Shown here one piece after another: positions 37,550 to 46,798 of a DNA stretch of 64,000 bases (position 1 is its first letter; every line of letters begins with the position of its first letter). The position numbers and the translations under genes were made by a program. Origin of the DNA: Sulfurimonas sp. GTDB lineage: Bacteria > Campylobacterota > Campylobacteria > Campylobacterales > Sulfurimonadaceae. The stretch is taken from the NCBI GenBank assembly GCA_011391635.1, contig JAABQD010000002.1, positions 62,001 to 126,000 on the forward strand, written 5' to 3'. The notes beneath the pieces are model-generated. The model did no database searches. It saw nothing but the letters and a program-made list of their open reading frames with translations, and had not been told where the DNA came from.

Positions 37550-37972
37550 TTATATTTGACTAAATTTAGCTTTTACAGCTTCTTTAAACAATGGAATCTG
37601 AGCTATTAACTCATCACTCAACTGTTTTCTAGAATTATCAAGAGATTTTTCAAACTCTAAATACTCACTTGCTAATTCAGCTCGTTTAGCTTCTAACTTA
37701 CTATCAGCCAATTCCTTAGCATCCGCAATAACTTTCTCTCTTAGGGCCGCAGCTTCCAGCTTAGCACTCATAATTATTGATTCAGCTTTTGAATGTAACT
37801 CATGAATTTCACTATCATTCGAACCTATTTTATCTAAGTCCTTCTTGATATCTTCATCCCGTTTTTTCATATAAGCAAATAATGGATTATAAAGCCAACT
37901 GTTTAGAGCAGCAATAAGAGAAAGAAATACAACAAATGTAGCCAAAAGTAGTATCGGATTTATATCTAACAT
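37550..37972 (-). CDS. atpF': ATP synthase b' subunit
   Basis: A 140-residue b-type Fo subunit: membrane helix (about 7-27) and a long coiled coil (35-135). AGGAGG precedes the ATG. First gene of the atp cluster; the a and c subunit genes (atpB, atpE) are not in this window, so Fo is completed from elsewhere. Confidence 0.88.
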   Translation of the reverse strand: MLDINPILLLATFVVFLSLIAALNSWLYNPLFAYMKKRDEDIKKDLDKIGSNDSEIHELHSKAESIIMSAKLEAAALREKVIADAKELADSKLEAKRAELASEYLEFEKSLDNSRKQLSDELIAQIPLFKEAVKAKFSQI

Positions 37973-37994
37973 AGCACCTCCTAAAAGTTGCGTG

Positions 37995-38000
37995 ATTATA
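37995..38000 (-). promoter_or_regulatory. Likely -10 element of the ATP synthase operon
   Basis: TATAAT on the minus strand, preceded by ATAG, lies 23 bases before the atpF' ATG in the 126-base gap after parB. The rest of the gap (38001-38098) is AT-rich with nothing else recognised. Confidence 0.5.
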
Positions 38001-38098
38001 CTATGAGAAAATTGAAAAGATAGTTAAAGTAAGAAAAAAAATTAAAGAAATTTATGTTTTGTATAAAAAATATACGATTATACGCATCGAAATTGATG

Positions 38099-38941
38099 TT
38101 ATTTTAAAAGAAGATTTAGAAATTCTTCAATTTGCACTTGAGTTTCAAATGAAACTGTCAATTTATTTCCAGAAGAATTTGCATCAAAACCAAGAGATTT
38201 TAACTCATTTTTAATTGAGGAAAAGTCATAGGAGCTAACAATTTTTTTACTATTTGAAAGTTGCGTATCATCTTTTAAACTTTTTATAGTGTTTTCAACA
38301 TCTCTAACACTCAGTTTCTGTCCAATGATAGAATTTACCATCACTTGTTGCTGTTTTTCATCTAACCCAACCAATACTTTCGCATGACCAGCAGTTATTT
38401 TTTTCTCTATCAGTGATTTTTGAGTTTTTGGAGAGAGTTGTAGCAATCTCAGGCTATTTGTAATATGCGTTCTACTTTTATTAATCATAGTCGCCAACTC
38501 TTCATGCGTGATATTGTGAAGTTTTATCAACTCATTATACGCATCTGCAAGTTCTATAGAGTTTAAATCTTCTCTTTGAATATTTTCAATAAGTGCGAAC
38601 TGTCGCATCGCTTGTTCATCTCTTTTTAGGACAACTGCACGAATAGTTTTTAATCTTGCAAGTTTAGATGCACGAAGTCTTCGCTCACCTGCTATCAATA
38701 TATACCCATCAATATCTTCTGTGACAACTATCGGCTGAATCAATCCATCTTTTTTAATAGATTCCGCTAACTCAGCTAAAGATTCCTCATCAAAAGTTTT
38801 TCGAGGTTGAAATGGATTAGGTCGAATCTCTTTTAGAGACAACTCAAGTATAGAATCTTGATGGGAACCTTCATTCTCATATGCTTCACTAATTTCACCA
38901 AAAAGTGCGTCTAAACCTCTTCCTAACTTTTGTGACTTCAT
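38099..38941 (-). CDS. parB: Chromosome partitioning protein ParB
   Basis: A 280-residue ParB/Spo0J: N-terminal CTPase domain with IRPNPFQPRKTF and the GERRLRASKLA motif, a central helix-turn-helix (THEELATMINKSRTHITNSL) that binds parS, and a C-terminal dimerisation domain. It overlaps parA by one base. I did not see a canonical 16-base parS palindrome in the window. Confidence 0.95.
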   Translation of the reverse strand: MKSQKLGRGLDALFGEISEAYENEGSHQDSILELSLKEIRPNPFQPRKTFDEESLAELAESIKKDGLIQPIVVTEDIDGYILIAGERRLRASKLARLKTIRAVVLKRDEQAMRQFALIENIQREDLNSIELADAYNELIKLHNITHEELATMINKSRTHITNSLRLLQLSPKTQKSLIEKKITAGHAKVLVGLDEKQQQVMVNSIIGQKLSVRDVENTIKSLKDDTQLSNSKKIVSSYDFSSIKNELKSLGFDANSSGNKLTVSFETQVQIEEFLNLLLK

Positions 38942-39723
38942 TACTTCATTATCGCCTGTGCTAAATTTTGATACGCTACTGTTCCACTTGATTTTACATC
39001 ATACAAAATAACTGGTTTTCCAAATGATGGCGATTCTGCCAATTTTACATTTCGTGGAACGACTATATATTTATCATCTTCATCTTTAAAAAGTTTTGTT
39101 TTAAAATGTTGGCGTAAATCGGCAAAAACCTGTTTTGAAAGATTATTTTGTGCACTAAACATTGTAGGCAAGAACCCTTTTACTATCAGTTTCGGATTGA
39201 TTGATTTTCGAACAAGCTTTACTGTATTTAAAAGTTGTGCCAAACCTTCAAGTGCAAAAAACTCACACTGGATAGGGATGATAACAGAATTAGATGCAGA
39301 GAGTGCATTAATTGTCATAGGCCCAAGAGCTGGAGGCGAATCAATAATAATATAGTCGTAATCTTTTCGAATACTCTCTATCGCTTTTTTAAGAACAAGT
39401 TCTCGACCTTCCATTTTACTCACATCATAATACTCTTTCTCAATTCCTACCAAACCTATGTTTGATGGAGCTAAATGGAGTGTTGGAAGATCTGATTTTA
39501 GTATAATATCTTTAATTTTTTTCGTACCAATCAACACATGATAAATATTGAATTCATAATCATTTCTACGAAAACCAAGAGATGTTGTAGCATTTGCTTG
39601 AGGGTCTGAATCAATCAAAAGAACTTTTTTTTCTGCAACAGCAAGTGATGCTGCTAAATTTACAGCAGTCGTTGTTTTACCAACACCACCCTTTTGATTT
39701 GCTATTACTATTACTTCGCTCAT
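38941..39723 (-). CDS. parA: Chromosome partitioning ATPase ParA/Soj
   Basis: A 260-residue deviant-Walker ATPase: KGGVGKTTTAVNLAASLA at residues about 10-27, DSDPQANAT and DSPPALGPMT. It drives ParB-parS segregation. Overlaps birA by four bases. Confidence 0.96.
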   Translation of the reverse strand: MSEVIVIANQKGGVGKTTTAVNLAASLAVAEKKVLLIDSDPQANATTSLGFRRNDYEFNIYHVLIGTKKIKDIILKSDLPTLHLAPSNIGLVGIEKEYYDVSKMEGRELVLKKAIESIRKDYDYIIIDSPPALGPMTINALSASNSVIIPIQCEFFALEGLAQLLNTVKLVRKSINPKLIVKGFLPTMFSAQNNLSKQVFADLRQHFKTKLFKDEDDKYIVVPRNVKLAESPSFGKPVILYDVKSSGTVAYQNLAQAIMK

Positions 39724-40355
39724 CTTAAACTAAATATCCTCTTGGAGTTGCTAATTATCGAACCATCGCTTTGAAGCTGGGCATCTGATAATGAAATTTC
39801 TAAATTATTTGCGTGTGTGAAAAAGTTTCTACTCTGATAAAATTCTAGCTCATATTTACTAAAAACTTGCTTCCATGAACTATTTTTTTTAATATTCTCA
39901 AAATACTTGACTAACAACTCTTCCCTAGAGAGAGTGATATCTAGCGTACCAAACTCTTTTGGAGCTATAACTAAATTTAATCCAACACCACATATGATGC
40001 TCTCTTTGACAAGAGTTGTTATCATTCCACCTATTTTCACTTGACCTACATAAAAATCATTTGGCCATTTCAACCAAACCTGAGAACCAAACTCAGTTAA
40101 TGTTTCTTTCAAAATAAATGCAAAATAGATAGAAGAAGATTCTAACTTTAAATCACTTGGCATATCTCTAAGTGGGATAGCGAACGAGAGAAATAAATTT
40201 CCTTCCATTCCACTCCAAGAGCTTCCTCTACTTCCTATGCCATCCGTTTGCATATCTGCCACTATGGCATGTGGAAGTTCTATTTTTTCTTCTTTTATCA
40301 ACTCTTTGAGATAATTTTGTGTTGAGCCTACACTCTCAAGATAAGAAATCTTCAA
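39720..40355 (-). CDS. birA: Biotin-[acetyl-CoA-carboxylase] ligase, short form
   Basis: A 211-residue biotin protein ligase with the ATP/biotin loop GIGSRGSSW (near residues 41-49), the LKWPNDFYV block and GVGLNL. The N-terminal DNA-binding domain of E. coli BirA is absent, so it is an enzyme only and not a repressor. The start is a TTG at 40355, just before the conserved SVGSTQ segment; the first 20 bases overlap the fmt 3' end. Confidence 0.9.
   Translation of the reverse strand: MKISYLESVGSTQNYLKELIKEEKIELPHAIVADMQTDGIGSRGSSWSGMEGNLFLSFAIPLRDMPSDLKLESSSIYFAFILKETLTEFGSQVWLKWPNDFYVGQVKIGGMITTLVKESIICGVGLNLVIAPKEFGTLDITLSREELLVKYFENIKKNSSWKQVFSKYELEFYQSRNFFTHANNLEISLSDAQLQSDGSIISNSKRIFSLR
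40266..40274 (+). repeat. GGCATGTGG motif copy inside birA
   Basis: Flanks read TATGGCATGTGGAAGT. It encodes Pro-His-Ala in ELPHAIVAD. Confidence 0.9.
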
Positions 40356-41244
40356 GGCTCAATCTTTTTCCATTTATGTATGCGATAGCACTCATCTCAT
40401 TTTTTGACTCAGGTTGCACACTAAAAATTCGTATGCTTCCCTCTTTGCACCCAACAACGATACTATTAGAATCTATTTTTAAAATTTTTCCCATCTCATT
40501 TTGAGTCACTTTCTCTTCGAGTGCAATTTTTTTGAGTTTCAATCCACATGCCAAATAAATTCCAGGCCAAGGAGTAAATGCACGATATTTATTAAAAAGC
40601 TCACTCGCATTTTCAAAATGCACTTCCCCATCTTTTTTTGTTATTTTAGAACAATTCGTTGCTTTTGAGTTATCCTGCTTTACAGGAGTATATGCATCAA
40701 AATTTTGAAGTACATCTATTGTCAAATCAGTGGCTACTTGCGTCAATCTCTCAAAAAGTGACTCTACCATCTCGTCATCACCAACATCTATTGTTACTAT
40801 TTTAAGAATTGCACCCGTATCCAAGCCCTCTTCCATCAGCATAGCTGTTACACCTGTTTTCTTATCTGCATGAAGAAGTGTTTGTTGAATAGGACTTGCA
40901 CCTCGATACTGAGGTAAAATCGAAGCATGAAGATTAATACAAGGTGCATGGTCTAAAATTTCTCGTGGCAAAATTTGCCCATATGCAGCAACTACAATAT
41001 AATCACACTCAATTTTTAAAAGTTCTTCTACAACTTCTTTCTCTCGAAGTCTATTTGGTTGATATACAGGGATATTATTTCCACATGCCAAGATTTTTAC
41101 CTCGGGTGCAGTCATCACCTTTTTTCTACCAACTGGCTTGTCTGGTTGTGTATAGACTGCAACGACCTCAATATTTTTTGTGTCGATAAGTCGTTGCAAA
41201 ATCTCTTTTGCATACTCAGGCGTACCCATGAAAATTATTTTCAT
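40336..41244 (-). CDS. fmt: Methionyl-tRNA formyltransferase
   Basis: A 302-residue enzyme that formylates initiator Met-tRNA. Visible are FMGTPEYAKEIL at the start, the active-site block CINLHASILPQYRGASPIQ and the C-terminal tRNA-binding domain from about residue 205. Overlaps birA by 20 bases and proB by 4. Confidence 0.96.
   Translation of the reverse strand: MKIIFMGTPEYAKEILQRLIDTKNIEVVAVYTQPDKPVGRKKVMTAPEVKILACGNNIPVYQPNRLREKEVVEELLKIECDYIVVAAYGQILPREILDHAPCINLHASILPQYRGASPIQQTLLHADKKTGVTAMLMEEGLDTGAILKIVTIDVGDDEMVESLFERLTQVATDLTIDVLQNFDAYTPVKQDNSKATNCSKITKKDGEVHFENASELFNKYRAFTPWPGIYLACGLKLKKIALEEKVTQNEMGKILKIDSNSIVVGCKEGSIRIFSVQPESKNEMSAIAYINGKRLSLEDFLS
40544..40552 (-). repeat. GGCATGTGG motif copy inside fmt (distal)
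   Basis: The plus strand reads AATCCACATGCCAAAT. It encodes Leu-Ala-Cys-Gly in YLACGLKL. Confidence 0.9.
41081..41089 (-). repeat. GGCATGTGG motif copy inside fmt (proximal)
   Basis: The plus strand reads TTTCCACATGCCAAG. It encodes Leu-Ala-Cys-Gly in ILACGNNI. Confidence 0.9.
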
Positions 41245-42008
41245 TTTTTTTTACTCGTAAAAAAAGTCCCGCCTAAATGGTTATTTGCTAACATAAAACT
41301 TTTTACATTTGACAAATCAAATCCACTTGTAAGGAACATATCAATTCCACATGCCAAAAGATAATCTGCAGCTTTGAGTTTTGTGACAATACCACCTGTG
41401 GCAAAGACATTATTTGGATTAACCTCTTTTTCAAGCTCACTTTTTTCAATAGTATGCACAACTTTTAAAATCTTGGCATGTGGATTTTGTCTTGGATCGC
41501 AGTCATAAAAAGCATCTATATCGGAAAGAATAATCAAAATATTCGAATCTGTGTGTTTGGTCATATAGGCTGAGAGCTGATCATTATCACCTACGACAAG
41601 CTCTTCGGTCGCAGTTGCATCATTTTCATTCACTATAGGAATAACACCACTGCCAAGAAGTGTATCTACAGTATTTTTGATTCTCTCGATATCATCTACT
41701 TTACTAAAATTTGCCGCTGAGACTAAAACTTGAGCCGTAATAATTTCATGTGCTGCAAACTTTTTTGCATAAGTTTTCATCAAAATAGGCTGACCAATAG
41801 CCGCGAGTGCTTGTTTGTTTTGAAGCACACTTCTATCAAGTTTGAGTTTTGTAAAACCTGCTGCAACTGCTCCAGAAGAGACTAAAATAACCTCATTTTC
41901 TTTATGAAGCTCACTTAAAAAATCAACTAATGCCCGCATTCTATCGAGTGCAATCACACCATTTTGTGTTAAAACAGCACTTCCAACTTTGACTACAACT
42001 CTTCTCAT
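41241..42008 (-). CDS. proB: Glutamate 5-kinase, without PUA domain
   Basis: A 255-residue amino-acid kinase catalysing the first step of proline synthesis. The kinase core is intact (VVKVGSAVLTQNG, VSSGAVAAGF, VNENDATATEEL, DNDQLSA, TGGIVTKLKAA). The C-terminal PUA domain found in E. coli ProB is missing, which occurs in several bacterial groups. Two motif copies lie in the 3' part. Confidence 0.94.
   Translation of the reverse strand: MRRVVVKVGSAVLTQNGVIALDRMRALVDFLSELHKENEVILVSSGAVAAGFTKLKLDRSVLQNKQALAAIGQPILMKTYAKKFAAHEIITAQVLVSAANFSKVDDIERIKNTVDTLLGSGVIPIVNENDATATEELVVGDNDQLSAYMTKHTDSNILIILSDIDAFYDCDPRQNPHAKILKVVHTIEKSELEKEVNPNNVFATGGIVTKLKAADYLLACGIDMFLTSGFDLSNVKSFMLANNHLGGTFFTSKKK
41347..41355 (-). 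repeat. GGCATGTGG motif copy inside proB (distal)
   Basis: The plus strand reads ATTCCACATGCCAAAA. It encodes Leu-Ala-Cys-Gly in LLACGIDM. Confidence 0.9.
41475..41483 (+). repeat. GGCATGTGG motif copy inside proB (proximal)
   Basis: Flanks read CTTGGCATGTGGATTT. It encodes Pro-His-Ala in QNPHAKIL, in the opposite orientation to the copy 120 bases away. Confidence 0.9.
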
Positions 42009-42018
42009 TTTCGTACTT

Positions 42019-43125
42019 TTAATCTACTTTTCTATATGTATGAACTAAATTAAAGAGAGCATATTTCAAAGCTTCTATATTTTTGCTCGTAGCAGAAGAT
42101 ATTGGAGCTATAAAGTAAGGTAAAGATTTATCAAAGCCAAGTGTCTCATCTGCACTCTCTTGAATAAAATAGGGTATTTTAGGATCAAAATCAAATTCAC
42201 TTTTTCTGTTTGCATCGACTCCAATTAAAGCTAAAAAACCATTGACAAGTTCTGAAACTTCCTCAGGTGGCACAATATCCACGCGTGTGAGAGCAATAGC
42301 AAACTTATTTTCTGCCATTTTACTTGAAAAAGATGCAATCTCACTTTTAAGCGTTTCAATCTGCTCTTTTAAATCTCTATACGAAGCCAAATCTACCATA
42401 TATAAAAGTATCTTTGTTCTCTCAATATGCTGTAAAAATTGGACTCCCAAGCCTTTCCCTTCATGTGCTCCACCAATAATCCCAGGAATATCTGCCATGA
42501 CGAACGACTCAAAATCTCCAATATTTACCTGTCCTAACTTTGGAGTCAGTGTTGTAAATTCATAGTTTGCAATCTCTGGTCGTGCATTTGAGACAGTAGA
42601 AATAAGAGTTGACTTTCCAACATTTGGAAAACCTACAAGTCCAACATCTGCTATAAGTTTCAAATCTAACTTAATTTCACTTGTTTTACCTTGTTCTCCA
42701 GGTTGTGCATAAGTTGGCCTTTGATTCGTTGAAGATTTGAAGTGTGTATTCCCAAGTCCACCTTTTCCACCTATAAGAAATTGAACTTCTTGCCCATCAT
42801 AAAGCATGTCAAAAAGCACTTCACCAGTTTGGATATCAATTACTTGCGTTCCAGGTGGGACAATGATCATAGTTTTCGCACCAGACCTTCCAGTCATATT
42901 ACGGGGTTCACCCTGAACGCCATTTTCAGCTTTTATGTGCATCTTTTTTTGAAAGTGCGAGAGTGTATGCGTATTGTTATCACATTTAAACCAGATGTCG
43001 CCACCTTTTCCACCATCGCCGCCATTTGGTCCGCCATTAAGAACGAATTTTTCACGACGAAACGCGACACATCCTTGTCCACCTTTTCCAGAAGAAACGG
43101 TTAATTCAACACTATCTGTAAACAT
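42019..43125 (-). CDS. obg: GTPase Obg
   Basis: A 368-residue Obg/CgtA GTPase in late 50S assembly and stress control. The glycine-rich Obg fold occupies residues 1-158 (SGKGGQGCVAFRRE, GPNGGDGGKGGD). The G domain follows with G1 GFPNVGKST (near 165) and G3 DIPGI. It lies downstream of rpmA-rplU, the conserved bacterial order. Confidence 0.96.
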   Translation of the reverse strand: MFTDSVELTVSSGKGGQGCVAFRREKFVLNGGPNGGDGGKGGDIWFKCDNNTHTLSHFQKKMHIKAENGVQGEPRNMTGRSGAKTMIIVPPGTQVIDIQTGEVLFDMLYDGQEVQFLIGGKGGLGNTHFKSSTNQRPTYAQPGEQGKTSEIKLDLKLIADVGLVGFPNVGKSTLISTVSNARPEIANYEFTTLTPKLGQVNIGDFESFVMADIPGIIGGAHEGKGLGVQFLQHIERTKILLYMVDLASYRDLKEQIETLKSEIASFSSKMAENKFAIALTRVDIVPPEEVSELVNGFLALIGVDANRKSEFDFDPKIPYFIQESADETLGFDKSLPYFIAPISSATSKNIEALKYALFNLVHTYRKVD

Positions 43126-43236
43126 TGTAGATATCCTTCGTTGATAATACTTAAAAATTCACTTGATTTTCATAAAAGAGTAAACTGTTAAATATTTTAA
43201 TTATTTAGGTGTAAAACCTAGGATTGAAGTAGAATA

Positions 43237-43253
43237 TTTGGGCAAAGCCCAAA
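43237..43253 (-). terminator. Hairpin after rpmA
   Basis: TTTGGGC-AAA-GCCCAAA is a perfect 7-bp stem with a 3-base loop, 11 bases downstream of the rpmA stop. The U-tract after it on the minus strand is weak (TATTCTACTT), so termination may be partial before obg. The rest of the 138-base gap shows a second small repeat (TAGGT/ACCTA, 43206-43220). Confidence 0.5.
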
Positions 43254-43263
43254 CATTGTAGAA

Positions 43264-43521
43264 TTATGCAGCAGGTATTATAGAAACTTGTTGACGGTTT
43301 TTGTCTTTTCTTTCGAATTTAACAACACCCTCAATAAGTGCATAAATTGTATGATCTTTTCCCATACCAACATTTTTACCTGGATGAACTTTCGTTCCTC
43401 TTTGACGAATAATGATGTTACCAGCGATTACAGCTTGTCCACCATATTTTTTAACACCGAGTCTTCTACCAGCTGAGTCACGATTATTCTGTGTACTTCC
43501 CTGACCTTTCTTATGTGCCAT
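43264..43521 (-). CDS. rpmA: 50S ribosomal protein L27
   Basis: An 85-residue L27 of normal length. The flexible N-terminus that reaches the peptidyl-transferase centre is [20 protein letters not shown], and the body contains [10 protein letters not shown] and [10 protein letters not shown]. There is no N-terminal extension of the type cleaved in Firmicutes. It is 35 bases after rplU. Confidence 0.96.
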   Translation of the reverse strand: MAHKKGQGSTQNNRDSAGRRLGVKKYGGQAVIAGNIIIRQRGTKVHPGKNVGMGKDHTIYALIEGVVKFERKDKNRQQVSIIPAA

Positions 43522-43556
43522 ATTTTACTCCTTAATCTTAATTTATGCAGTTTTAA

Positions 43557-43865
43557 TTATGCTGCGATTTTCGTGATACGAACACGAGTGAAGTCTCTTC
43601 TGAAACCTCTTTTAACTTTACTATCTTTACGACGACGCTTTTTAAAAGTAATTACTTTTTTATCACGACCTTCGTTGATAACTTCAGCAGTTACAACAGC
43701 ACCTTGAACAAACGGTGTTCCCATTTTAAGTTCACCAGCATTTACAGCTAGAACTTCTTTGATTTCGATGATAGTTTTTGGCTCTAAAGACATGTTATCA
43801 AATTTTAAGATATCACCCTCTTGAACTTTATACTGTTTACCACCATTTTTAATAATTGCGTACAT
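43557..43865 (-). CDS. rplU: 50S ribosomal protein L21
   Basis: A 102-residue L21. [23 protein letters not shown] and the C-terminal basic stretch ([20 protein letters not shown]) are diagnostic. AAGGA precedes the ATG. The 235-base upstream gap holds a possible promoter and an 8-bp hairpin. Confidence 0.96.
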   Translation of the reverse strand: MYAIIKNGGKQYKVQEGDILKFDNMSLEPKTIIEIKEVLAVNAGELKMGTPFVQGAVVTAEVINEGRDKKVITFKKRRRKDSKVKRGFRRDFTRVRITKIAA

Positions 43866-43898
43866 CTACGGTCCTTAAATATATTATACTAACATAAA

Positions 43899-43934
43899 AC
43901 TTCTGAGAGTAGAAAAATCGCACACTTCAGAAGT
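43899..43934 (-). promoter_or_regulatory. Hairpin in the rplU leader
   Basis: ACTTCTGA and TCAGAAGT form a perfect 8-bp inverted repeat around a 20-base loop, followed on the minus strand by TTTTA. It lies 34 bases before the rplU ATG and downstream of a TATAAT (43958-43963). It could be an L21 autoregulatory leader or a terminator for the gene upstream. The rest of the 43866-44100 gap has a weak TTCTGT/ACAGAA repeat at 44012-44026 and nothing else I can name. Confidence 0.4.
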
Positions 43935-44100
43935 CCTATTTCTACAAAAAGTTCGGAATTATATCCACCAAAGCTTTAAGTTTTGTTGAACTTAAACACA
44001 ATTTTTTACATTTCTGTTACACAGAAGCAAATGCAAATAGCACTCCCTGCTAACAGAATACGCATGGGTAAGATAATGGGCTTAATAAACTCTATATTTA

Positions 44101-46662
44101 CTAAGCTTTTTTATACGATCTTTTTTCTATAAGTCGGAGAATAATAGCTGCAAAATATGGGATACTTTGCACTAAAAGTGTCGAAGCAAAAAGATAAACT
44201 TCTACTATTTGTTGATGATTTGTCACAATTAACCCAGTAAATGAGAGCATCAGTAGTGAAACTAAAATGACTTCATTTTTAATAGGACTATGTGTGGATT
44301 TTTTACTATTACCACCCTTTTCTGTTCGCTTAAATGGTAATCTATCTTTTACAAATCCATCATAGACAGCTTTAAAAATTGTCAGCTGTAAACTCATTGC
44401 AGCGATTGCACCTAAAAGTGAATGATAAAAATTAGCTTTTACTCTTGTTCTGTAGAGTACAAATGCATGAATTACATTTACCACAAAAGCAGTCAAAATT
44501 GGCACAGTAAGAGCAATAGTCGGAATCGTTACTCCAACAAAAATAATTACAGGCACCCAAACGATATTTAAAATAGATGTTACTGTTCCAAGTGCATCAG
44601 AGAGCCAAAAAAACCATCCAGTTATAAAGTGATGCTTTTGTGCTGGAGTAAGAGTAGTTGACGATGGCTTAAAATGTTGCCAATGTTTTTTAAGAATTTG
44701 TATAGCCCCATACGCCCAACGGTGGCGTTGATTTTTAAACGCCTCTATTGTGTCTGGAAGCAACCCATGGCCATAGCGACGATTTGTATAATGAGCACTA
44801 TACCCTGCTTCAAAGAGTCTCAGACCAAGTTCACTGTCTTCAACAATAGTATCTGTATTCCACTGTCCAACTTCATCAAATGCGCTTTGGCGTATCATTA
44901 GCATCGTTCCATGTGCAACGATAGCATTTTCTTCATTTCGCTCAACCATTCCAATATCAAAGAAACCTGCATATTCGGCATTCATTGCGGTTTTGAGCAT
45001 AGACTCATTTCCATCTCTATGGTCTTGTGGTGCTTGAACTAAGGCTACCTTAGGGTCATCAAATATAGGTACTAAATCAATAAGCCAATTTGGACTAATA
45101 ACATAATCTGCATCAATGACCGCTAAGATATCCGTTTTTGGATTTGCGTAAGGAAGAGCTTTGTTTAATGCTCCAGCTTTAAATCCTGTACACTCAATAT
45201 CAAGATATACAAATTTAGGACCTAACTCTTCACAAAGAGCTTTAATAGGTGCTTTATAAAAATCTTCAGGAGTATTATTAATAATAACTAACACTTCATA
45301 ATTTGTGTAATTAAGTTTTGCCAGTGACACGAGCGTCTCTTCAAGTACATGTGGCTGCTCTTTATAGGCTGGTACATGAATACTTACGAATGGAACATGT
45401 TCAGATTTAAGGTCCAAAGGAATGAGTCTTTGAGGAGGCTGTCCAATGGTACATTTAAAAAGCTCATTTGCTTTAGCCAGTGTGATAATTGTCAATGGAA
45501 TCATAAGTATAGAGCCCATTCCCCACATAATCCACATGCCAAAATTCATATAATGAATGAACGGGTACACAGCTGACATAACAATACCAAATGAGATACC
45601 TTGTGCAGCCAAACCATATGTCATGGCATGTGTAAAATTAATATGTTGATTTCTAAGACCAAAAAAAGTAAGAAGTGCCGCAATAATAACCGCAGCAACC
45701 ATCTGTGCAAACCAATATGGCTCTACAAGAACCGCTCCTTGAAGCTCAAACTTGAGATTACGATCTGCATCAAAAATACCCCAATATTGTCCTACATTGC
45801 CCTCATGAACACCTTTCCAAGGTTGATCTATTGCTTCCATTATATTGTAATTGAATCGCTCTTCTTGTGCTAATATCAAGAATCTTCTTATGACAGTCGC
45901 TTGATTTTCAGGACTTGCTATTGCACCTTGATTATTGTACCCTTGACTTGGCCATCCAAACTCCCCAATTGTTATGCGTTTATCTTTGAAAGTTTCAGAA
46001 ATAGCTTTATATTTCTCTTTAAAAAATGGCACAAAGTCTTCAGCCGGAAGCTTTTCCCAATAAGGAAGAATATGCACATTAATAAAATCAACTTCATTGC
46101 CAAGTTCTGGATAATTAAGCCATATGTACCAAACATCGGCAGTAGTTACTTGTGGCTTATGATATTTAATAGGAGATCTTTTGTTAATTTTATACATAAA
46201 TTCTTTAAAATCTTTGATATATACAACTAACTCTTCAGGTGTTAAATCCTTACGAAGTAATACCTCATTTCCTACTGTAACAGATGCAATGTATGGGTAG
46301 TATTCTGTTATTAAATCTTTTGCAAGAACAACCTCTTTTTCATTGGCTTCCTTATTTGGAGAGAGCCAAATTCCAAAATGAACTTTCATGTCAAGTTGTT
46401 TCGCTACAGGCATTACTTTTTGAGCATCTTCAGCTGAATAGACGCGAATTTTTTTAGTAAATCTTTTGAGAAGTGTTAAATCTCGTAAGATTTCTTCCTC
46501 ACTCAAAAATACTTTTTTATCACCTTTTCCATAGGGAGCATAAGAGAAAGATTTAATGATATTGTCAGCGTCAGGCGGTGATATAAATTTATCGCTACTA
46601 TTGAGCCATAAAAAGATTTGTAAAAGGGAAGCTAGGAGCAGTGAGCTTATGATGTATTTCAA
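44101..46662 (-). CDS. GH17 domain fused to GT2 glycosyltransferase (beta-1,3-glucan synthase-like)
   Basis: An 853-residue membrane protein. After one N-terminal membrane helix, residues about 30-310 form a glycoside hydrolase family 17 domain: acid/base Glu in TVGNEVLLR and nucleophile Glu in TIGEFGWPSQ. Membrane helices follow (about 315-415), then a GT2 domain (about 430-670) with IDADYV, TIVEDSELG and the QRHRWAYG (QxxRW) motif, then C-terminal helices. NdvB-type proteins with this layout make beta-1,3 or branched beta-glucans. The start is a TTG at 46662 with TTAGGA 6 bases before it; a GTG at 46746 would add 28 polar residues before the membrane helix. Confidence 0.85.
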   Translation of the reverse strand: MKYIISSLLLASLLQIFLWLNSSDKFISPPDADNIIKSFSYAPYGKGDKKVFLSEEEILRDLTLLKRFTKKIRVYSAEDAQKVMPVAKQLDMKVHFGIWLSPNKEANEKEVVLAKDLITEYYPYIASVTVGNEVLLRKDLTPEELVVYIKDFKEFMYKINKRSPIKYHKPQVTTADVWYIWLNYPELGNEVDFINVHILPYWEKLPAEDFVPFFKEKYKAISETFKDKRITIGEFGWPSQGYNNQGAIASPENQATVIRRFLILAQEERFNYNIMEAIDQPWKGVHEGNVGQYWGIFDADRNLKFELQGAVLVEPYWFAQMVAAVIIAALLTFFGLRNQHINFTHAMTYGLAAQGISFGIVMSAVYPFIHYMNFGMWIMWGMGSILMIPLTIITLAKANELFKCTIGQPPQRLIPLDLKSEHVPFVSIHVPAYKEQPHVLEETLVSLAKLNYTNYEVLVIINNTPEDFYKAPIKALCEELGPKFVYLDIECTGFKAGALNKALPYANPKTDILAVIDADYVISPNWLIDLVPIFDDPKVALVQAPQDHRDGNESMLKTAMNAEYAGFFDIGMVERNEENAIVAHGTMLMIRQSAFDEVGQWNTDTIVEDSELGLRLFEAGYSAHYTNRRYGHGLLPDTIEAFKNQRHRWAYGAIQILKKHWQHFKPSSTTLTPAQKHHFITGWFFWLSDALGTVTSILNIVWVPVIIFVGVTIPTIALTVPILTAFVVNVIHAFVLYRTRVKANFYHSLLGAIAAMSLQLTIFKAVYDGFVKDRLPFKRTEKGGNSKKSTHSPIKNEVILVSLLMLSFTGLIVTNHQQIVEVYLFASTLLVQSIPYFAAIILRLIEKRSYKKA
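45532..45540 (-). repeat. GGCATGTGG motif copy inside the GH17-GT2 gene
   Basis: The plus strand reads AATCCACATGCCAAAA. It encodes Gly-Met-Trp in NFGMWIMW, a frame not used by any other copy. A near-copy (GGCATGTGT) lies at 45625. Confidence 0.9.
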
Positions 46663-46798
46663 AGATTTTCCTAAATTAAATTTAAGATGGAATTGTATAT
46701 GAAATTTTGAAAAATGTTGCTTAATTATGATACAAAAATTACACACAATGATTTAAGCTGTTTATAGCATTACTTTAATAAGGGAATTTTATGAGATG

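Noticed and set aside
37995..39723. parS site near parAB
   Set aside because: I did not find the canonical 16-base palindrome or a close variant in the parAB region by eye; it may lie outside the window.
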